A stretch of 36,325 bases of DNA from Pelagibius sp. (GCF_028281305.1 NZ_JANQKD010000020.1:1-36325), one strand, 5' to 3'; positions 16,281-28,472 are shown, numbered from the stretch's first letter. Program-made: numbers and translations. The notes: generated by a model from the sequence alone, not told the origin.

Positions 16281-16325
16281 TCAACTATGCTCCCTTCGCT
16301 CCCGCCAACCCTCGGGAGTCGGCGG

Positions 16326-16338
16326 CTTTGTCACAAAG
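16326..16338. promoter_or_regulatory. 13-base palindrome between the DUF2721 and fusion genes
   Basis: CTTTGT-C-ACAAAG is a perfect inverted repeat, 46 bases upstream of the DUF2721 ATG and 133 upstream of the fusion gene ATG. Its place and symmetry suit an operator for one or both divergent genes. No regulator is nearby. Confidence 0.35.
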
Positions 16339-16470
16339 TCGCGCTCGTGGTGACACGGCGGCTTCACTAGCATGGTACCGCAGCGTGGTTGGCCACGGAC
16401 GCACCGCCGGGTCTGATGCCCAGAAGGTAGCGTCGGTTGCAGATTTCAAGGAAGAACAGGAGAACAGGTC

Positions 16471-19092
16471 ATGGCAGAGAACAAAGCGGGCAGCAGCGAT
16501 CCCGAGGTCACGATCGACGTCGAAGAGGACGGTCCGCTGAAGGTCACAGGGCTCTCCGCGTTTTTCAACTCACGCGGCGAGGCCATCGCCGCCAAGAAAA
16601 CCGTCTTCCTCTGCCGCTGCGGCGCTTCGAAGAACAAGCCCTTCTGCGACGGCACCCACAGCCAGATCGGCTTCACAGGCGCAAAGGACGATGACCGCAT
16701 AGCCGACACCCTCGACCGCTACGAAGGCAGGGAGATCACTGTCCTCGACAACCGCGGCGTCTGCTCTCATGCCGGTTATTGCACCTCCGGACTTCCCTCG
16801 GTCTGGCGTTCGGCTGTCGAACCCTGGATCGATCCCGATGGCGCGGCGAAGGAACAAATCGTCGAGACAATCCGCAAATGCCCCTCCGGCGCGCTCAGCT
16901 ATCTGGAGGACGGGGCCGCCCAGACCGACTTCCACGAAGATGCGGAGATCCAGATCTCCCGCGACGGCCCCTACTACGTGCGCGGCGGCGTGGAGCTGAA
17001 GGACGCGGCCTTTGGAGAAGGCGCCAGCCGCGAGCATTACGTACTCTGCCGCTGCGGTCATTCGCGCAACAAGCCCTTCTGCGACGGCAGCCACTGGTAC
17101 GCTGGCTTCCACGACGATGAGGCGCTGACAATCTCCAAGGCCGCCCGCGCCGGCGAGGCCGGTGAGGAAGCCTGGGTCGCCGTCGGCAGCCCCGAGGACT
17201 TCGCGGAGGGCAAGGTGCAGGCGCTGACGGTGGGCGAAAAGCAGGTCGCCCTCACCCGCCTGGACGGGGAACTGCGCGCGCTCGACGGGCGCTGCCCGCA
17301 CCAAGGCGGCCCACTGGGGGAAGGCAACCTCTGTGATGGCGCCCTGCGCTGCCCCTGGCATGGCTACGACTTCGACCTCAAGACCGGCAAGGGCCGCGGC
17401 AATGAACACAGCGTCGAAACCCTGAAAGTGCGCGAAGAAGACGGCAAGGTGGAGATCGCCCTGCCGAAGCCCAAGCGCTCCGACTGGACCGTCAGCCACG
17501 TGATCGCCGAGACCCTGGCGGAGTGGGGCATCGACACGGTCTTCGGCATGGTCGGCCATTCGAACCTCGGCATGGCGGAGGCCCTGCGCGTCCAGGAGGG
17601 GCGCGGCAGGATGCGCTTCTTCGGCATTCGCCACGAAGGCGCGGCCGCCTTCGCCTGCTCCGGCTATGCCAAGGCGACCGGCCGTCCGGCGGCCTGTCTC
17701 TCCATCGCCGGGCCCGGCGCCACGAACCTACTGACCGGCCTCTGGGACGCCAAGGTCGACCGGGCGCCGGTGATCGCCTTGACCGGCCAGGTGCAGACCC
17801 AGGTCATGGGCCCCGGCGCCTTCCAGGACATCGATCTCTCCTCCGCCTTTGAAGCGGTGACCCGCTTCAGCCAATCGGTCCTGCCGGACAGCGACCATGC
17901 GGAGCTGGCTTCGCTGGCGGTCAAGAACGCGGTGATCGAGCGCGACGTGGCACACCTCATTCTGCCCGACGAGGTGCAGGTCATCGACGCCGGCAAGGCG
18001 GGGCCCGGCCGCCCGGAGGGGCGGCTTTCCCCCACAGCCATCACGCCGCCCAAGCAGTCGATTGACTATGCGCTCGCCCGCATCGCCCGCGCCAGACGCC
18101 CGCTGATCATCGTCGGCTACGGCGCGCGGGAGGGAATCGCCGAGGTCACCGCCCTGGCCGAGTCCCTGAATGCGCCCGTCATCACCACCTTCAAGGCCAA
18201 GGGCCTGATCGGCGATCACCATCCCCTGGGCGGCGGCGTCCTCGGGCGCAGCGGTACACCGGTGGCAAGCTGGTTCATGAACGAGTCGGATCTCCTGATC
18301 GTGTTCGGCGCCTCCTTCTCCCATCACACCGGCATCGACGCCCGCAAGCCGACCATCCAGGTGGACTTCGACCGCATGGCCCTGGGCAAGTTCCACGGCG
18401 TCGACGAGCCGATCTGGGGCGATATCGGCATGACCGCAGCGCTGCTGCGCGACGGCCTGCCCGCCGGCCGGGCCTGCAGCGACCAGCGCGGCGAGCTGGC
18501 GGACCGCTGGAAAGCCTGGCGCAGGGAAAAGGCCGAGCGGGCCGCCAAAGACAACGGCCAGGGCGTCAACTCGGCCATCCTCTTCGATCGTCTGGCCGAA
18601 GCGGTGCCCGAGGATGCCATCCTCAGCGTCGACGTCGGCAACAACACCTATTCCTTTGGGCGCTACTTCGAATGCCGGGCCCAGTCGGTACTGATGTCGG
18701 GCTATCTCGGGTCCATCGGGTTCGGCTTTCCCGCCGCCATGGGGGCATGGGCGGCAGACACCGGCCGCAAGGTGGTCGCCATCAGCGGCGACGGCGGTTT
18801 CGGGCAGTACATGGGGGAGTTCACCACAGCGGTGAAGTACGGCATGGACGTCACCCACGTGCTGCTGAACAACGGCGAGTTGGGCAAGATCTCCAAGGAA
18901 CAGCGCGACGGCGAGTGGAAGGTCTGGCAGACATCCCTGCAGAACCCCAGCTTTGCCGACTACGCCCGCCTCTGCGGCGGCGAAGGCTACCGCGTGGACC
19001 GCACGGAAGACCTGGACACGGCACTGCGCGCGGCTGTAGCGGCCAAGGGGCCGGCACTGGTCGAGGTGATGACCGATCCCCTGCTGACCTGA
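16471..19092 (+). CDS. CDGSH-Fer4_19-CDGSH-Rieske-thiamine diphosphate enzyme fusion (pyruvate oxidase-like)
   Basis: Single 873-residue reading frame with five parts. CDGSH 1 has C48, C50, C59 and H63. A divergent mono-cluster ferredoxin domain (about 84-145) has CSHAGYC and KCPSGAL. CDGSH 2 has C193, C195, C204 and H208. A Rieske domain has C275-P-H277 and C294-P-W-H297. A full ThDP enzyme (about 338-873) has the cofactor-activating E389 in RHEGAAAF and the GDGGF (773-777) to NN (800-801) ThDP/Mg motif. The ThDP part resembles PoxB and acetolactate synthase more than sulfoacetaldehyde acetyltransferase, and it lacks PoxB's C-terminal lipid-binding tail. ATG at 16471 has AGGAG eight bases upstream. 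A likely role is decarboxylation of a 2-oxo acid such as pyruvate with electrons leaving through four iron-sulfur clusters. The product and acceptor are not known. Read-through from two genes is ruled out: no stop or internal start region separates the parts. Confidence 0.85.
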   Translation: MAENKAGSSDPEVTIDVEEDGPLKVTGLSAFFNSRGEAIAAKKTVFLCRCGASKNKPFCDGTHSQIGFTGAKDDDRIADTLDRYEGREITVLDNRGVCSHAGYCTSGLPSVWRSAVEPWIDPDGAAKEQIVETIRKCPSGALSYLEDGAAQTDFHEDAEIQISRDGPYYVRGGVELKDAAFGEGASREHYVLCRCGHSRNKPFCDGSHWYAGFHDDEALTISKAARAGEAGEEAWVAVGSPEDFAEGKVQALTVGEKQVALTRLDGELRALDGRCPHQGGPLGEGNLCDGALRCPWHGYDFDLKTGKGRGNEHSVETLKVREEDGKVEIALPKPKRSDWTVSHVIAETLAEWGIDTVFGMVGHSNLGMAEALRVQEGRGRMRFFGIRHEGAAAFACSGYAKATGRPAACLSIAGPGATNLLTGLWDAKVDRAPVIALTGQVQTQVMGPGAFQDIDLSSAFEAVTRFSQSVLPDSDHAELASLAVKNAVIERDVAHLILPDEVQVIDAGKAGPGRPEGRLSPTAITPPKQSIDYALARIARARRPLIIVGYGAREGIAEVTALAESLNAPVITTFKAKGLIGDHHPLGGGVLGRSGTPVASWFMNESDLLIVFGASFSHHTGIDARKPTIQVDFDRMALGKFHGVDEPIWGDIGMTAALLRDGLPAGRACSDQRGELADRWKAWRREKAERAAKDNGQGVNSAILFDRLAEAVPEDAILSVDVGNNTYSFGRYFECRAQSVLMSGYLGSIGFGFPAAMGAWAADTGRKVVAISGDGGFGQYMGEFTTAVKYGMDVTHVLLNNGELGKISKEQRDGEWKVWQTSLQNPSFADYARLCGGEGYRVDRTEDLDTALRAAVAAKGPALVEVMTDPLLT

Positions 19093-19095
19093 GCC

Positions 19096-19108
19096 GCCCG
19101 TTGCGGGC
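19096..19108 (+). terminator. Small hairpin after the fusion gene
   Basis: GCCCG-TTG-CGGGC lies three bases after the stop codon. The stem is short and no T-tract follows, so it may be an inefficient terminator or a 3'-end stabiliser, and read-through into gltS is likely. Confidence 0.25.
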
Positions 19109-19235
19109 ATAAGGTCACAGGGAGGCGCCTCGCCAGCCGGGAGAATCGCGTGTATGAAGCCGGGAACAGCAACCTTGGCTGCGGCCCCGGACCCGAGCAG
19201 GCCGGCGCGGCCGGCCGCGGGGGAAGGCGAAGGTT

Positions 19236-20447
19236 ATGGTCCACACAATCTCGGGCGCGAGCGTCGTCGTCATCGCCGTCGTCGTCTGGTTCCTCGGCAG
19301 CTTCATCACGCTGAGGGTCCCGTTTCTCCGGCGCTACAGCATTCCTGTCGCAGTCACCGGCGGGCTTCTGTGCAGCCTGGTCATCATGGCCGTCTACTAT
19401 GCCTTTGGCATAACGGTCGAATTCGATACGGAACTGCGCGACCTCCTGCTGCTGATCTTCTTTTCCACCATCGGCCTCTCGGCAAAGCTCGGCCTTCTGA
19501 AGGAGGGCGGCAAGGCGCTGGCCATCCTGGTGGCCGCCGCGGCGGTCCTTCTGATTCTGCAGAACTCCACCGGGGTGCTGCTCGCCATGGCCTTCGGCGC
19601 CCATCCCGGCTACGGGTTGTTCGGTGGCAGCGTGTCCCTGGCCGGGGGGCACGGCACGGCGATTGCCTGGGGCCAGGTCGCCGAGGAAGCGGGCCTCGTC
19701 GCCGCCGCGGAAGTCGGCATCGCTTTCGCCACTTTCGGCCTCATTGCCGGCGGGATGATCGGCGGGCCGCTGGCCGAGCGCTTGATCGCCCGGAACCAGA
19801 TTGAGAACGGCCACGGCAGCGAAGACGCCGCGGCCCGATCGAAGCCCGCCGAACCCCAGAAACAGAATCATCTGCCGCCGCTGTCGGCCTCCCTGGGCAC
19901 GCTTCTGGCGCTCGCGCTCTGCGTCGAGGCCGGCGATCTCGTCAACCAGTTCCTGTTCTCCCGCGGCGTTACCCTGCCCGGGTTCCTGACAGCGATGATG
20001 GTGGGCATCGTCATCGCCAACCTTTCCGAGCCCCTTGGGTTCCGCCTGGATCCGGTGGCGCGCGAACAGGCCGCGGAGATCAGCCTGCAACTGTTTCTGG
20101 CAATCAGCCTGATGAGCATGCAGCTCTGGGTGCTGACCGACGCCGTCGGAGAGATCCTTCTCGTGCTCTTCGCACAGATGACGCTGATCGCCCTCTTTGG
20201 TTCCTGGATCGTGTTTCGGCTCATGGGCCGGGACTACGATGCGGCGGTGATCGTCTCCGGGTTTGCGGGTCTCGGCATGGGCGCAACGCCGGTCGGCATT
20301 GCGAACATGAACGCCGTCACCGCGAAGTACGGCCCGTCCCCCAAGGCGTTCCTCGTCATTCCGCTGGTCGGCGCCTTCTTCCTCGACATCGTCAACGCCC
20401 TGGTGATCAAGACCTTCCTGGGTATGCCTTTCATGCAATTGCCTTAG
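19236..20447 (+). CDS. gltS: GltS-type Na+/glutamate symporter
   Basis: Membrane transporter of 403 residues in the ESS/GltS family, which imports glutamate with Na+. About ten hydrophobic segments form two repeats. The first re-entrant signature is LFGGSVSLAGGHGTAIAWG (about 128-147), and the second is GFAGLGMGATPVGIANMNAVT (about 345-365). A polar loop (about 188-215, NQIENGHGSEDAAARSKPAE) separates the halves. ATG at 19236 has GGAAGG about nine bases upstream. The 143-base gap after the fusion gene contains only a weak hairpin, so the two may be co-transcribed. Some family members carry other dicarboxylates or 2-oxo acids, so the substrate could be the one used by the fusion enzyme. That is a guess from position. 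Confidence 0.85.
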   Translation: MVHTISGASVVVIAVVVWFLGSFITLRVPFLRRYSIPVAVTGGLLCSLVIMAVYYAFGITVEFDTELRDLLLLIFFSTIGLSAKLGLLKEGGKALAILVAAAAVLLILQNSTGVLLAMAFGAHPGYGLFGGSVSLAGGHGTAIAWGQVAEEAGLVAAAEVGIAFATFGLIAGGMIGGPLAERLIARNQIENGHGSEDAAARSKPAEPQKQNHLPPLSASLGTLLALALCVEAGDLVNQFLFSRGVTLPGFLTAMMVGIVIANLSEPLGFRLDPVAREQAAEISLQLFLAISLMSMQLWVLTDAVGEILLVLFAQMTLIALFGSWIVFRLMGRDYDAAVIVSGFAGLGMGATPVGIANMNAVTAKYGPSPKAFLVIPLVGAFFLDIVNALVIKTFLGMPFMQLP

Positions 20448-20460
20448 GGGCTGTCGCCAG

Positions 20461-20724
20461 TCAATCGGCGGCGATCTCGCCGATCTCGACGGCGTGGCTT
20501 TCCTGCCAGGCCGTGACCGTTTCGGCATCGACGTCATGCTTCGTCTCGCCACCCTCTTCGGCGACGATCCAGCACTCCAGTTCGGTCTCGCCGGTGGGCA
20601 CGCCTTGCGCCCAGACGGCAGTAATGCGGTGCTTACCCGGTGCAATCGAGCGGCTGCGGCCCTCCACATCGGTGTACTCGACGGCTTTCTTCACCAAAAG
20701 GATACGGCTTTGACTCGTGTCCAC
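20461..20724 (-). CDS. Small conserved-looking hypothetical protein
   Basis: An 87-residue soluble protein, not recognised. It is acidic overall, beginning VDTSQSRILLVKKAVEYTDV and ending in HAVEIGEIAAD, with one cysteine (ELECW) and a beta-rich middle (KHRITAVWAQG). The frame is open to 20829, but the best start is GTG at 20724 with GGAG eight bases upstream; the extension has no ribosome site and unlike composition. It lies 46 bases after the dihydroorotate-dehydrogenase-like gene on the same strand, so it is probably the last gene of the pyruvate:ferredoxin oxidoreductase unit. It could be a small accessory or stability factor of that unit, but no motif shows this. Confidence 0.6.
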   Translation of the reverse strand: MDTSQSRILLVKKAVEYTDVEGRSRSIAPGKHRITAVWAQGVPTGETELECWIVAEEGGETKHDVDAETVTAWQESHAVEIGEIAAD

Positions 20725-20770
20725 TTGGGCTTCTCCACCCTCAGTTGCTCGATCTCTCGGCGCTGCCAAC

Positions 20771-21775
20771 CTAGAGCGTGTAGGGATTCTTCCAGCTCTC
20801 CAGGATGCGCAGATAGTTGGCCCGGGCAAAGGCGGTGGGATCGGCCACCTTTTGCTGGCTCAGGACCCCCTGCATCTGGGCAACGCTGTCAAAGCCGCGG
20901 CGGTCCATCCACTCGCCCAGGCCCTCCACCAGGGTCTGGCAGTAGGCCGGGCCGTTGCGCAGCAATGCGGAGGTGGTCATCACCGCATCGGCTCCCGCGA
21001 GCAGATACTTGATCACCTCCCGCGGCCCTTCCACACCCGTCGTCGCCGCCAGCGAGACGCCAATGCGCCCGTAAAGCATGGCGATCCAGCGCAGCGGCAG
21101 GCGAATCTCGCCGGCGCTGCTGAGTTGCAGGTCCGGGGCGACGGCAAGCTCCTCCAGGTCGAAGTCCGGCTGGTAAAAGCGATTGAAAAGGACAAGGCCA
21201 TCGGCACCGGCCGCCTCGAACCGTCGGGCCAGATGGGCCATGGCGCTGAAATAGGGGCTGAGCTTGAGCGCCACGGGCAGGGAACAGGCCGCCTTCGCCG
21301 CCGAAAGCGCCTCCAGGTACTGCTCCTCGACGGCCGCGCCGCTCATCTCCGGATCGCCCGGCAGGAAGTAGACGTTCAGTTCCAGCGCGCTGGCGCCGGT
21401 CTCCGCCAGCAGTGCGGCGTAGTCCCCCCAACCCTCGGCGGTCACGCAGTTGAGGCTGGCGATCACCGGGATGTCCACCGCTTCGGCCCCGCGCCGGACC
21501 AGATCGAGATAGCGGTCCGGCCCGACGTGGAACTCGTCGACACTGGGGAAGTAGCTGAGCGACTCGCCGAAACTCTCCGCGCCGACAGCCGTCAGGTGAT
21601 CGACGGAGGCCATCTCCTGCTGCAACTGCTCCTCGAACAGCGAGAACATGACGATGGCCGACGCGCCGCCGTCCTCCAACCGCTTGATCCCGTCCAGGTT
21701 GGCGGAGAGCGGCGAGGCCGAGGCGACCACGGGGTGCCTCAGGCCAAGGCCCATGTAACAGGTGGTCAGATCCAT
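20771..21775 (-). CDS. Dihydroorotate dehydrogenase-like FMN protein
   Basis: TIM-barrel flavoprotein of 334 residues related to PyrD/PreA. The start LTTCYMGLGLRHPVVASASP matches the family, with KLSPYFSAMAHLARRFEAAG in the middle and the FMN phosphate region TTGVEGPREVIKYLLAGADAVM at about 250-275. It has no iron-sulfur domain. Relatives of this type are often found directly beside nifJ and are annotated as DHOD-like; their reaction is not established, and pyrimidine synthesis is not implied here because other pyr genes are absent. ATG at 21775 has GGAGG seven to nine bases upstream and follows the PFOR gene by 27 bases. A role in electron transfer or product handling with PFOR and the GltD-like protein is inferred. 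Confidence 0.82.
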   Translation of the reverse strand: MDLTTCYMGLGLRHPVVASASPLSANLDGIKRLEDGGASAIVMFSLFEEQLQQEMASVDHLTAVGAESFGESLSYFPSVDEFHVGPDRYLDLVRRGAEAVDIPVIASLNCVTAEGWGDYAALLAETGASALELNVYFLPGDPEMSGAAVEEQYLEALSAAKAACSLPVALKLSPYFSAMAHLARRFEAAGADGLVLFNRFYQPDFDLEELAVAPDLQLSSAGEIRLPLRWIAMLYGRIGVSLAATTGVEGPREVIKYLLAGADAVMTTSALLRNGPAYCQTLVEGLGEWMDRRGFDSVAQMQGVLSQQKVADPTAFARANYLRILESWKNPYTL

Positions 21776-21802
21776 GGCTGCGCCTCCTCCCTCGCTTCCC
21801 GG

Positions 21803-25417
<3,615 letters not shown>

Positions 25418-25444
25418 CGCTCTTCCGCTGTTGTCATGCTGTGG

Positions 25445-27103
25445 TCAGCGGACCAGGACGGTCACCTTGTCCTGGGCCGTTTCCGCCTCGGGAATCATCT
25501 CAATGGCATGGCAGGGGCATTGCTCGTAGCAGACGGCGCAGCCTGTGCAGAGCGCATCCTTGACCTCATAGCCCTTGCCGCGCCCCAGCTTGACGATGGC
25601 GCTCTCCGGACAGGCGCCATAGCAGCCGTCACACTCGTAGCAGTTGCCACAGGAGAGGCAGCGCCGCGACTCGTAGCGCGCCTCCGTCTCGCTGAGACCC
25701 TTCACGACTTCCTCGAAGGACTCGGCGCGGCTTTCCGCCTCCAGCTGCGCCTGGGCCTGCTGCGGTGCGTCGGTGGAATACCAGACATGCAGCTTCTCAT
25801 AACCCGCCAGGGGATTCTTCGCCGGCCTCTCGTAGACACCGCCGCGCAGCCAGGCATCGATGTGGCGTGCCGCCTTCTTGCCGTGGCCCACTGCCGCCGT
25901 GACCGTGCGCTCCGCCGGCACCATGTCTCCGCCCGCAAAGAGGCCCGGATAGCCGGTCATCATGCTCTCGGAGACCAGCACGGTGCCGTCGTCCTGGAAC
26001 TCAACGCCGGGAATGCCGCGCATGAATGCGGTGTCGCTCTCCTGCCCCAGCGCGAGGATCAGGCTGTCGGCCTCCAGGGTCTCGAACTCCCCGGTCGCGC
26101 GCGGCCGGCCGTCGGGCCCGATCTCCATACGCTCGACGGTGAAGCGCGTGCGGTCGATCGCCTTGATCGTCCGCAGCCAGTGGATCTTCACCCCCTCCTC
26201 CAGCGCGTCCTGGGCCTCAAAGTCATGCGCCGGCATGTGTTCGCGGTCGCGCCGGTAGATGATCAGGGCCTCCGTCGCGCCCAGGCGTTTGGCGGTGCGG
26301 GCGGCATCCATCGCCGTATTGCCGCCACCGTAGACAGCGACCCGGCGGCCAATCTGCGGCGGCGCGCCGGCATCGACCCCGCGCAGGAAACTGACGGCAT
26401 CCAGGATGCCGCCGGCATCGCGGGCGGGAATCTCCGTGCGGCGGCTGAGATGAGCCCCGACGGCAACGAACATGGCATCGAAGCCACCCGCCTCCTGCTC
26501 AGCCAGTAGGTCCTCCACCTTGTGGTCGAAGACCATGGTCACACCCATGGCGGCGATCCGCGCCACCTCGCCCTCCAGGATGTCACGCGGCAGGCGGTAG
26601 GCGGGGATGCCGAAATGCATCATGCCACCCGCCACCGGTCCGGCCTCATGGATCTCTACCTCATGGCCCAAGCGCGCCAGATGATAGGCGGCGGAGAGCC
26701 CGCTGGGCCCGGCGCCGATCACCAGGACCCGCTTGCCGCTCGGCGGGGCGGGCTCGAAAGTCCAGCCGGATTCCAGGGCCAGATCGCCGAGAAAGCGCTC
26801 GACCGCATGGATACTGACCGGCTGATCGAGGTAACGCCGGTTGCAGGCATCCTCGCAGGGGTGATAGCAGACACGCCCATGCACGGCGGGCATGGGGTTG
26901 TCGCGCGTCAGAATGCGCCAAGCTTCCTCGAAACGGCCTGCCTGAGCGGCATCCAGCCAAGCCTGGATGTTCTCGCCGGCCGGACAGGTGTCGTTGCAGG
27001 GCGGCAGAAGATCCCGGTAGATCGGCCGTTGGGTCCGGAAGGGCCCGGTGCGCCGCTCATGGGTGAGATCCGGCGGTCGTGTCAGGTCGCTTGGTTTGGC
27101 CAT
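25445..27103 (-). CDS. GltD-like NAD(P)H-FAD oxidoreductase with C-terminal 2[4Fe-4S] ferredoxin domain
   Basis: Iron-sulfur flavoprotein of 552 residues, resembling the small subunit of glutamate synthase. The N-terminus has the GltD cysteines (CNDTCPAGENI and CYHPCEDAC). FAD binds at VLVIGAGPSGLSAAYHLA (about 125-142) and NAD(P) at VAVYGGGNTAMDAARTAKRL (about 260-280). GLFAGGDM marks the C-terminal FAD contact. Unlike ordinary GltD, it continues into a ferredoxin domain with CLSCGNCYECDGCYGACP and CTGCAVCYEQCPCHAIEM. ATG at 27103 is favoured; a GTG at 27115 is an alternative. No glutamate synthase large subunit is nearby, so electrons probably flow between NAD(P)H and PFOR's clusters through the built-in ferredoxin domain. 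This would be a pyruvate:NAD(P) link, and is inferred from order and domains. Confidence 0.85.
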   Translation of the reverse strand: MAKPSDLTRPPDLTHERRTGPFRTQRPIYRDLLPPCNDTCPAGENIQAWLDAAQAGRFEEAWRILTRDNPMPAVHGRVCYHPCEDACNRRYLDQPVSIHAVERFLGDLALESGWTFEPAPPSGKRVLVIGAGPSGLSAAYHLARLGHEVEIHEAGPVAGGMMHFGIPAYRLPRDILEGEVARIAAMGVTMVFDHKVEDLLAEQEAGGFDAMFVAVGAHLSRRTEIPARDAGGILDAVSFLRGVDAGAPPQIGRRVAVYGGGNTAMDAARTAKRLGATEALIIYRRDREHMPAHDFEAQDALEEGVKIHWLRTIKAIDRTRFTVERMEIGPDGRPRATGEFETLEADSLILALGQESDTAFMRGIPGVEFQDDGTVLVSESMMTGYPGLFAGGDMVPAERTVTAAVGHGKKAARHIDAWLRGGVYERPAKNPLAGYEKLHVWYSTDAPQQAQAQLEAESRAESFEEVVKGLSETEARYESRRCLSCGNCYECDGCYGACPESAIVKLGRGKGYEVKDALCTGCAVCYEQCPCHAIEMIPEAETAQDKVTVLVR

Positions 27104-27207
27104 TGCACTCCCCACCTTCTGCTAAGGGGTTTCGCATCACCCCGTTGGTATTGGATACTCCCTGCCGCCGGATCTTGGTGCGGGCAAAGCCGCAGCCGGA
27201 CGCGGCG

Positions 27208-27597
27208 CTATGACTGCGGCGATGCACCGACCGCAACAAGATCCCGCTGCGAAATCACGCCGAGCACGCGTCCCTCGCCGTCGACAACCGGCATATGCCG
27301 GAATTTCCCGGCGTTCATGCGTTGAGCCGCGTCTTGCGGCGTCGCATCCGGTGAGAGGGTCTGTGGCGCCTCTGTCATGACTTCGGACAAGTGCGTCAGG
27401 TCCGGGTTGCGCCGGGTCGCGACGAAGATGGTCAGGGCGTCGCGCTCGGTAAAAATGCCGCGCAGGGCTCCTTCGTCCATCACAAGGACGGAGCCGACGC
27501 TGTTGTCGACCATGTAGCGCGCGGCTTCCCGGACCGTGCTTTGGCTCGTAAGCTGAGCCAGGTTCTGGCCGCGGACAATTTCACGAACGGTGGTCAT
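27208..27597 (-). CDS. Two-CBS-domain protein
   Basis: Protein of 129 residues built of two CBS motifs (about 12-60 and 72-125), with VGSVLVMDEGALRGIFTERD and HMPVVDGEGRVLGVISQRD. CBS pairs bind adenylates or NAD and act as energy sensors, usually within or beside target proteins. Here it is a stand-alone protein; it may influence the PFOR/GltD-like enzymes or an unlinked partner. ATG at 27597 lies 61 bases behind a near-perfect FNR-type box, so it is likely induced together with nitrate respiration. A 104-base gap with a small stem (GGGGT/ACCCC, 27126-27143) follows before the GltD-like gene. Confidence 0.85.
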   Translation of the reverse strand: MTTVREIVRGQNLAQLTSQSTVREAARYMVDNSVGSVLVMDEGALRGIFTERDALTIFVATRRNPDLTHLSEVMTEAPQTLSPDATPQDAAQRMNAGKFRHMPVVDGEGRVLGVISQRDLVAVGASPQS

Positions 27598-27657
27598 CGA
27601 TCGGTTCCCGGCTGTCAGGACATGGAGAGGAGTTTAGGGAAACCGCCGACGTTGACC

Positions 27658-27671
27658 TTGATCCATCTCAA
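27658..27671. promoter_or_regulatory. FNR-type box upstream of the CBS gene
   Basis: TTGAT-CCAT-CTCAA matches the FNR/Dnr consensus TTGAT-N4-ATCAA in 9 of 10 positions. Its centre is 67 bases before the CBS gene ATG, a suitable distance for a class II site with a short leader. Confidence 0.5.
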
Positions 27672-27773
27672 GCCCAGGGATCGTCGAGCTTCCGGAAAAC
27701 TGGACCTCAGTCCACAGAGCGCGCATCACGGTCTCGCGCCGCGCAGTTGAGTGGCCTGACCCGACAGCCAGGA

Positions 27774-28472
27774 TCAGCTTGCCGGATCGTCTATCAGCGG
27801 GCTGGGCTTCGCCAGGGCCGTGAGATCTGCGGTCTTCGTAAGACGGATTTCCCGCCCTTTCACCACAACGCCGTAAGGCTTGAGCGTGCCGAAGGCGCGC
27901 GAAAGGTTCTCAGGTGTCATCCCGAGAAGCGCAGCCAAGGTGCGTTTGTCGATTTCCAGGGTGACCGTCCCCTCACCGCCCTGCTCGCTCTCCTTGCGCA
28001 ACAGGTAGTTTGCCAAACGCTCGACGGCATTGCGCAGCTTCTGGTTCTTCAGGGCCTTGACCACCGTGCGGAAGCGCCCCGACAGCTCACGAACGACGGC
28101 ACGGGCAAAGGCGGCGTCACTGGCAAAGACGGCCCGTACGGTCTCCGAGGGAATCATTAGGATGCGGGCGTTCTCAATGGTCCGTGCCGACATCAGGTAG
28201 GCCTGATCGCGCAGGGCCGCTGCGAGAATGAAGGTCGCAACGGGGTTGATGATCTCGATGGTGGTCTCGCGGCCGTTGCCGTTCGCGAAGAGCTCGACGC
28301 TGCCCTCGACCATGACATAGAGGAAGTCGGCGGGTTCGCCCTCGGTGATCAACTGCACCTGCGGCGGGAAACGCTGGAGAAAGGCCGCCTGCATCAATGC
28401 ATCGAAGCTGGACTCCGCCATCTCCGCAAACAGATCGAGTTCCCGCACCAGCGGAATGTCCTTCGACCTCAC
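27774..28472 (-). CDS. Crp/Fnr-family transcriptional regulator without iron-sulfur cysteines
   Basis: Regulator of 232 residues with an N-terminal cNMP-type sensor domain (about 12-120, including EGEPADFLYVMVEGSVELFA) and a C-terminal winged helix-turn-helix. The recognition helix TPENLSRAF carries E188, S191 and R192, the pattern by which FNR reads TTGAT. There is not one cysteine in the protein, so it cannot hold an FNR-type oxygen-sensing cluster; it is closer to Dnr/NnrR-like NO or redox sensors in that respect. The frame is open from a TTG at 28517, but GTG at 28472 has GGAGAGG six bases upstream and is preferred. It is divergent from narK1 with a perfect box 54-69 bases upstream of its own start, so autoregulation and control of nar are both likely. 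Confidence 0.85.
   Translation of the reverse strand: MRSKDIPLVRELDLFAEMAESSFDALMQAAFLQRFPPQVQLITEGEPADFLYVMVEGSVELFANGNGRETTIEIINPVATFILAAALRDQAYLMSARTIENARILMIPSETVRAVFASDAAFARAVVRELSGRFRTVVKALKNQKLRNAVERLANYLLRKESEQGGEGTVTLEIDKRTLAALLGMTPENLSRAFGTLKPYGVVVKGREIRLTKTADLTALAKPSPLIDDPAS

Noticed and set aside
16471..19092. Sulfoacetaldehyde acetyltransferase (Xsc)
   Set aside because: The ThDP part follows PoxB/acetolactate synthase motifs more closely, and no phosphotransacetylase or sulfonate genes are beside it.
27701..27714. TGGAC/GTCCA stem after the Crp/Fnr gene as terminator
   Set aside because: Only five pairs and no T-tract.
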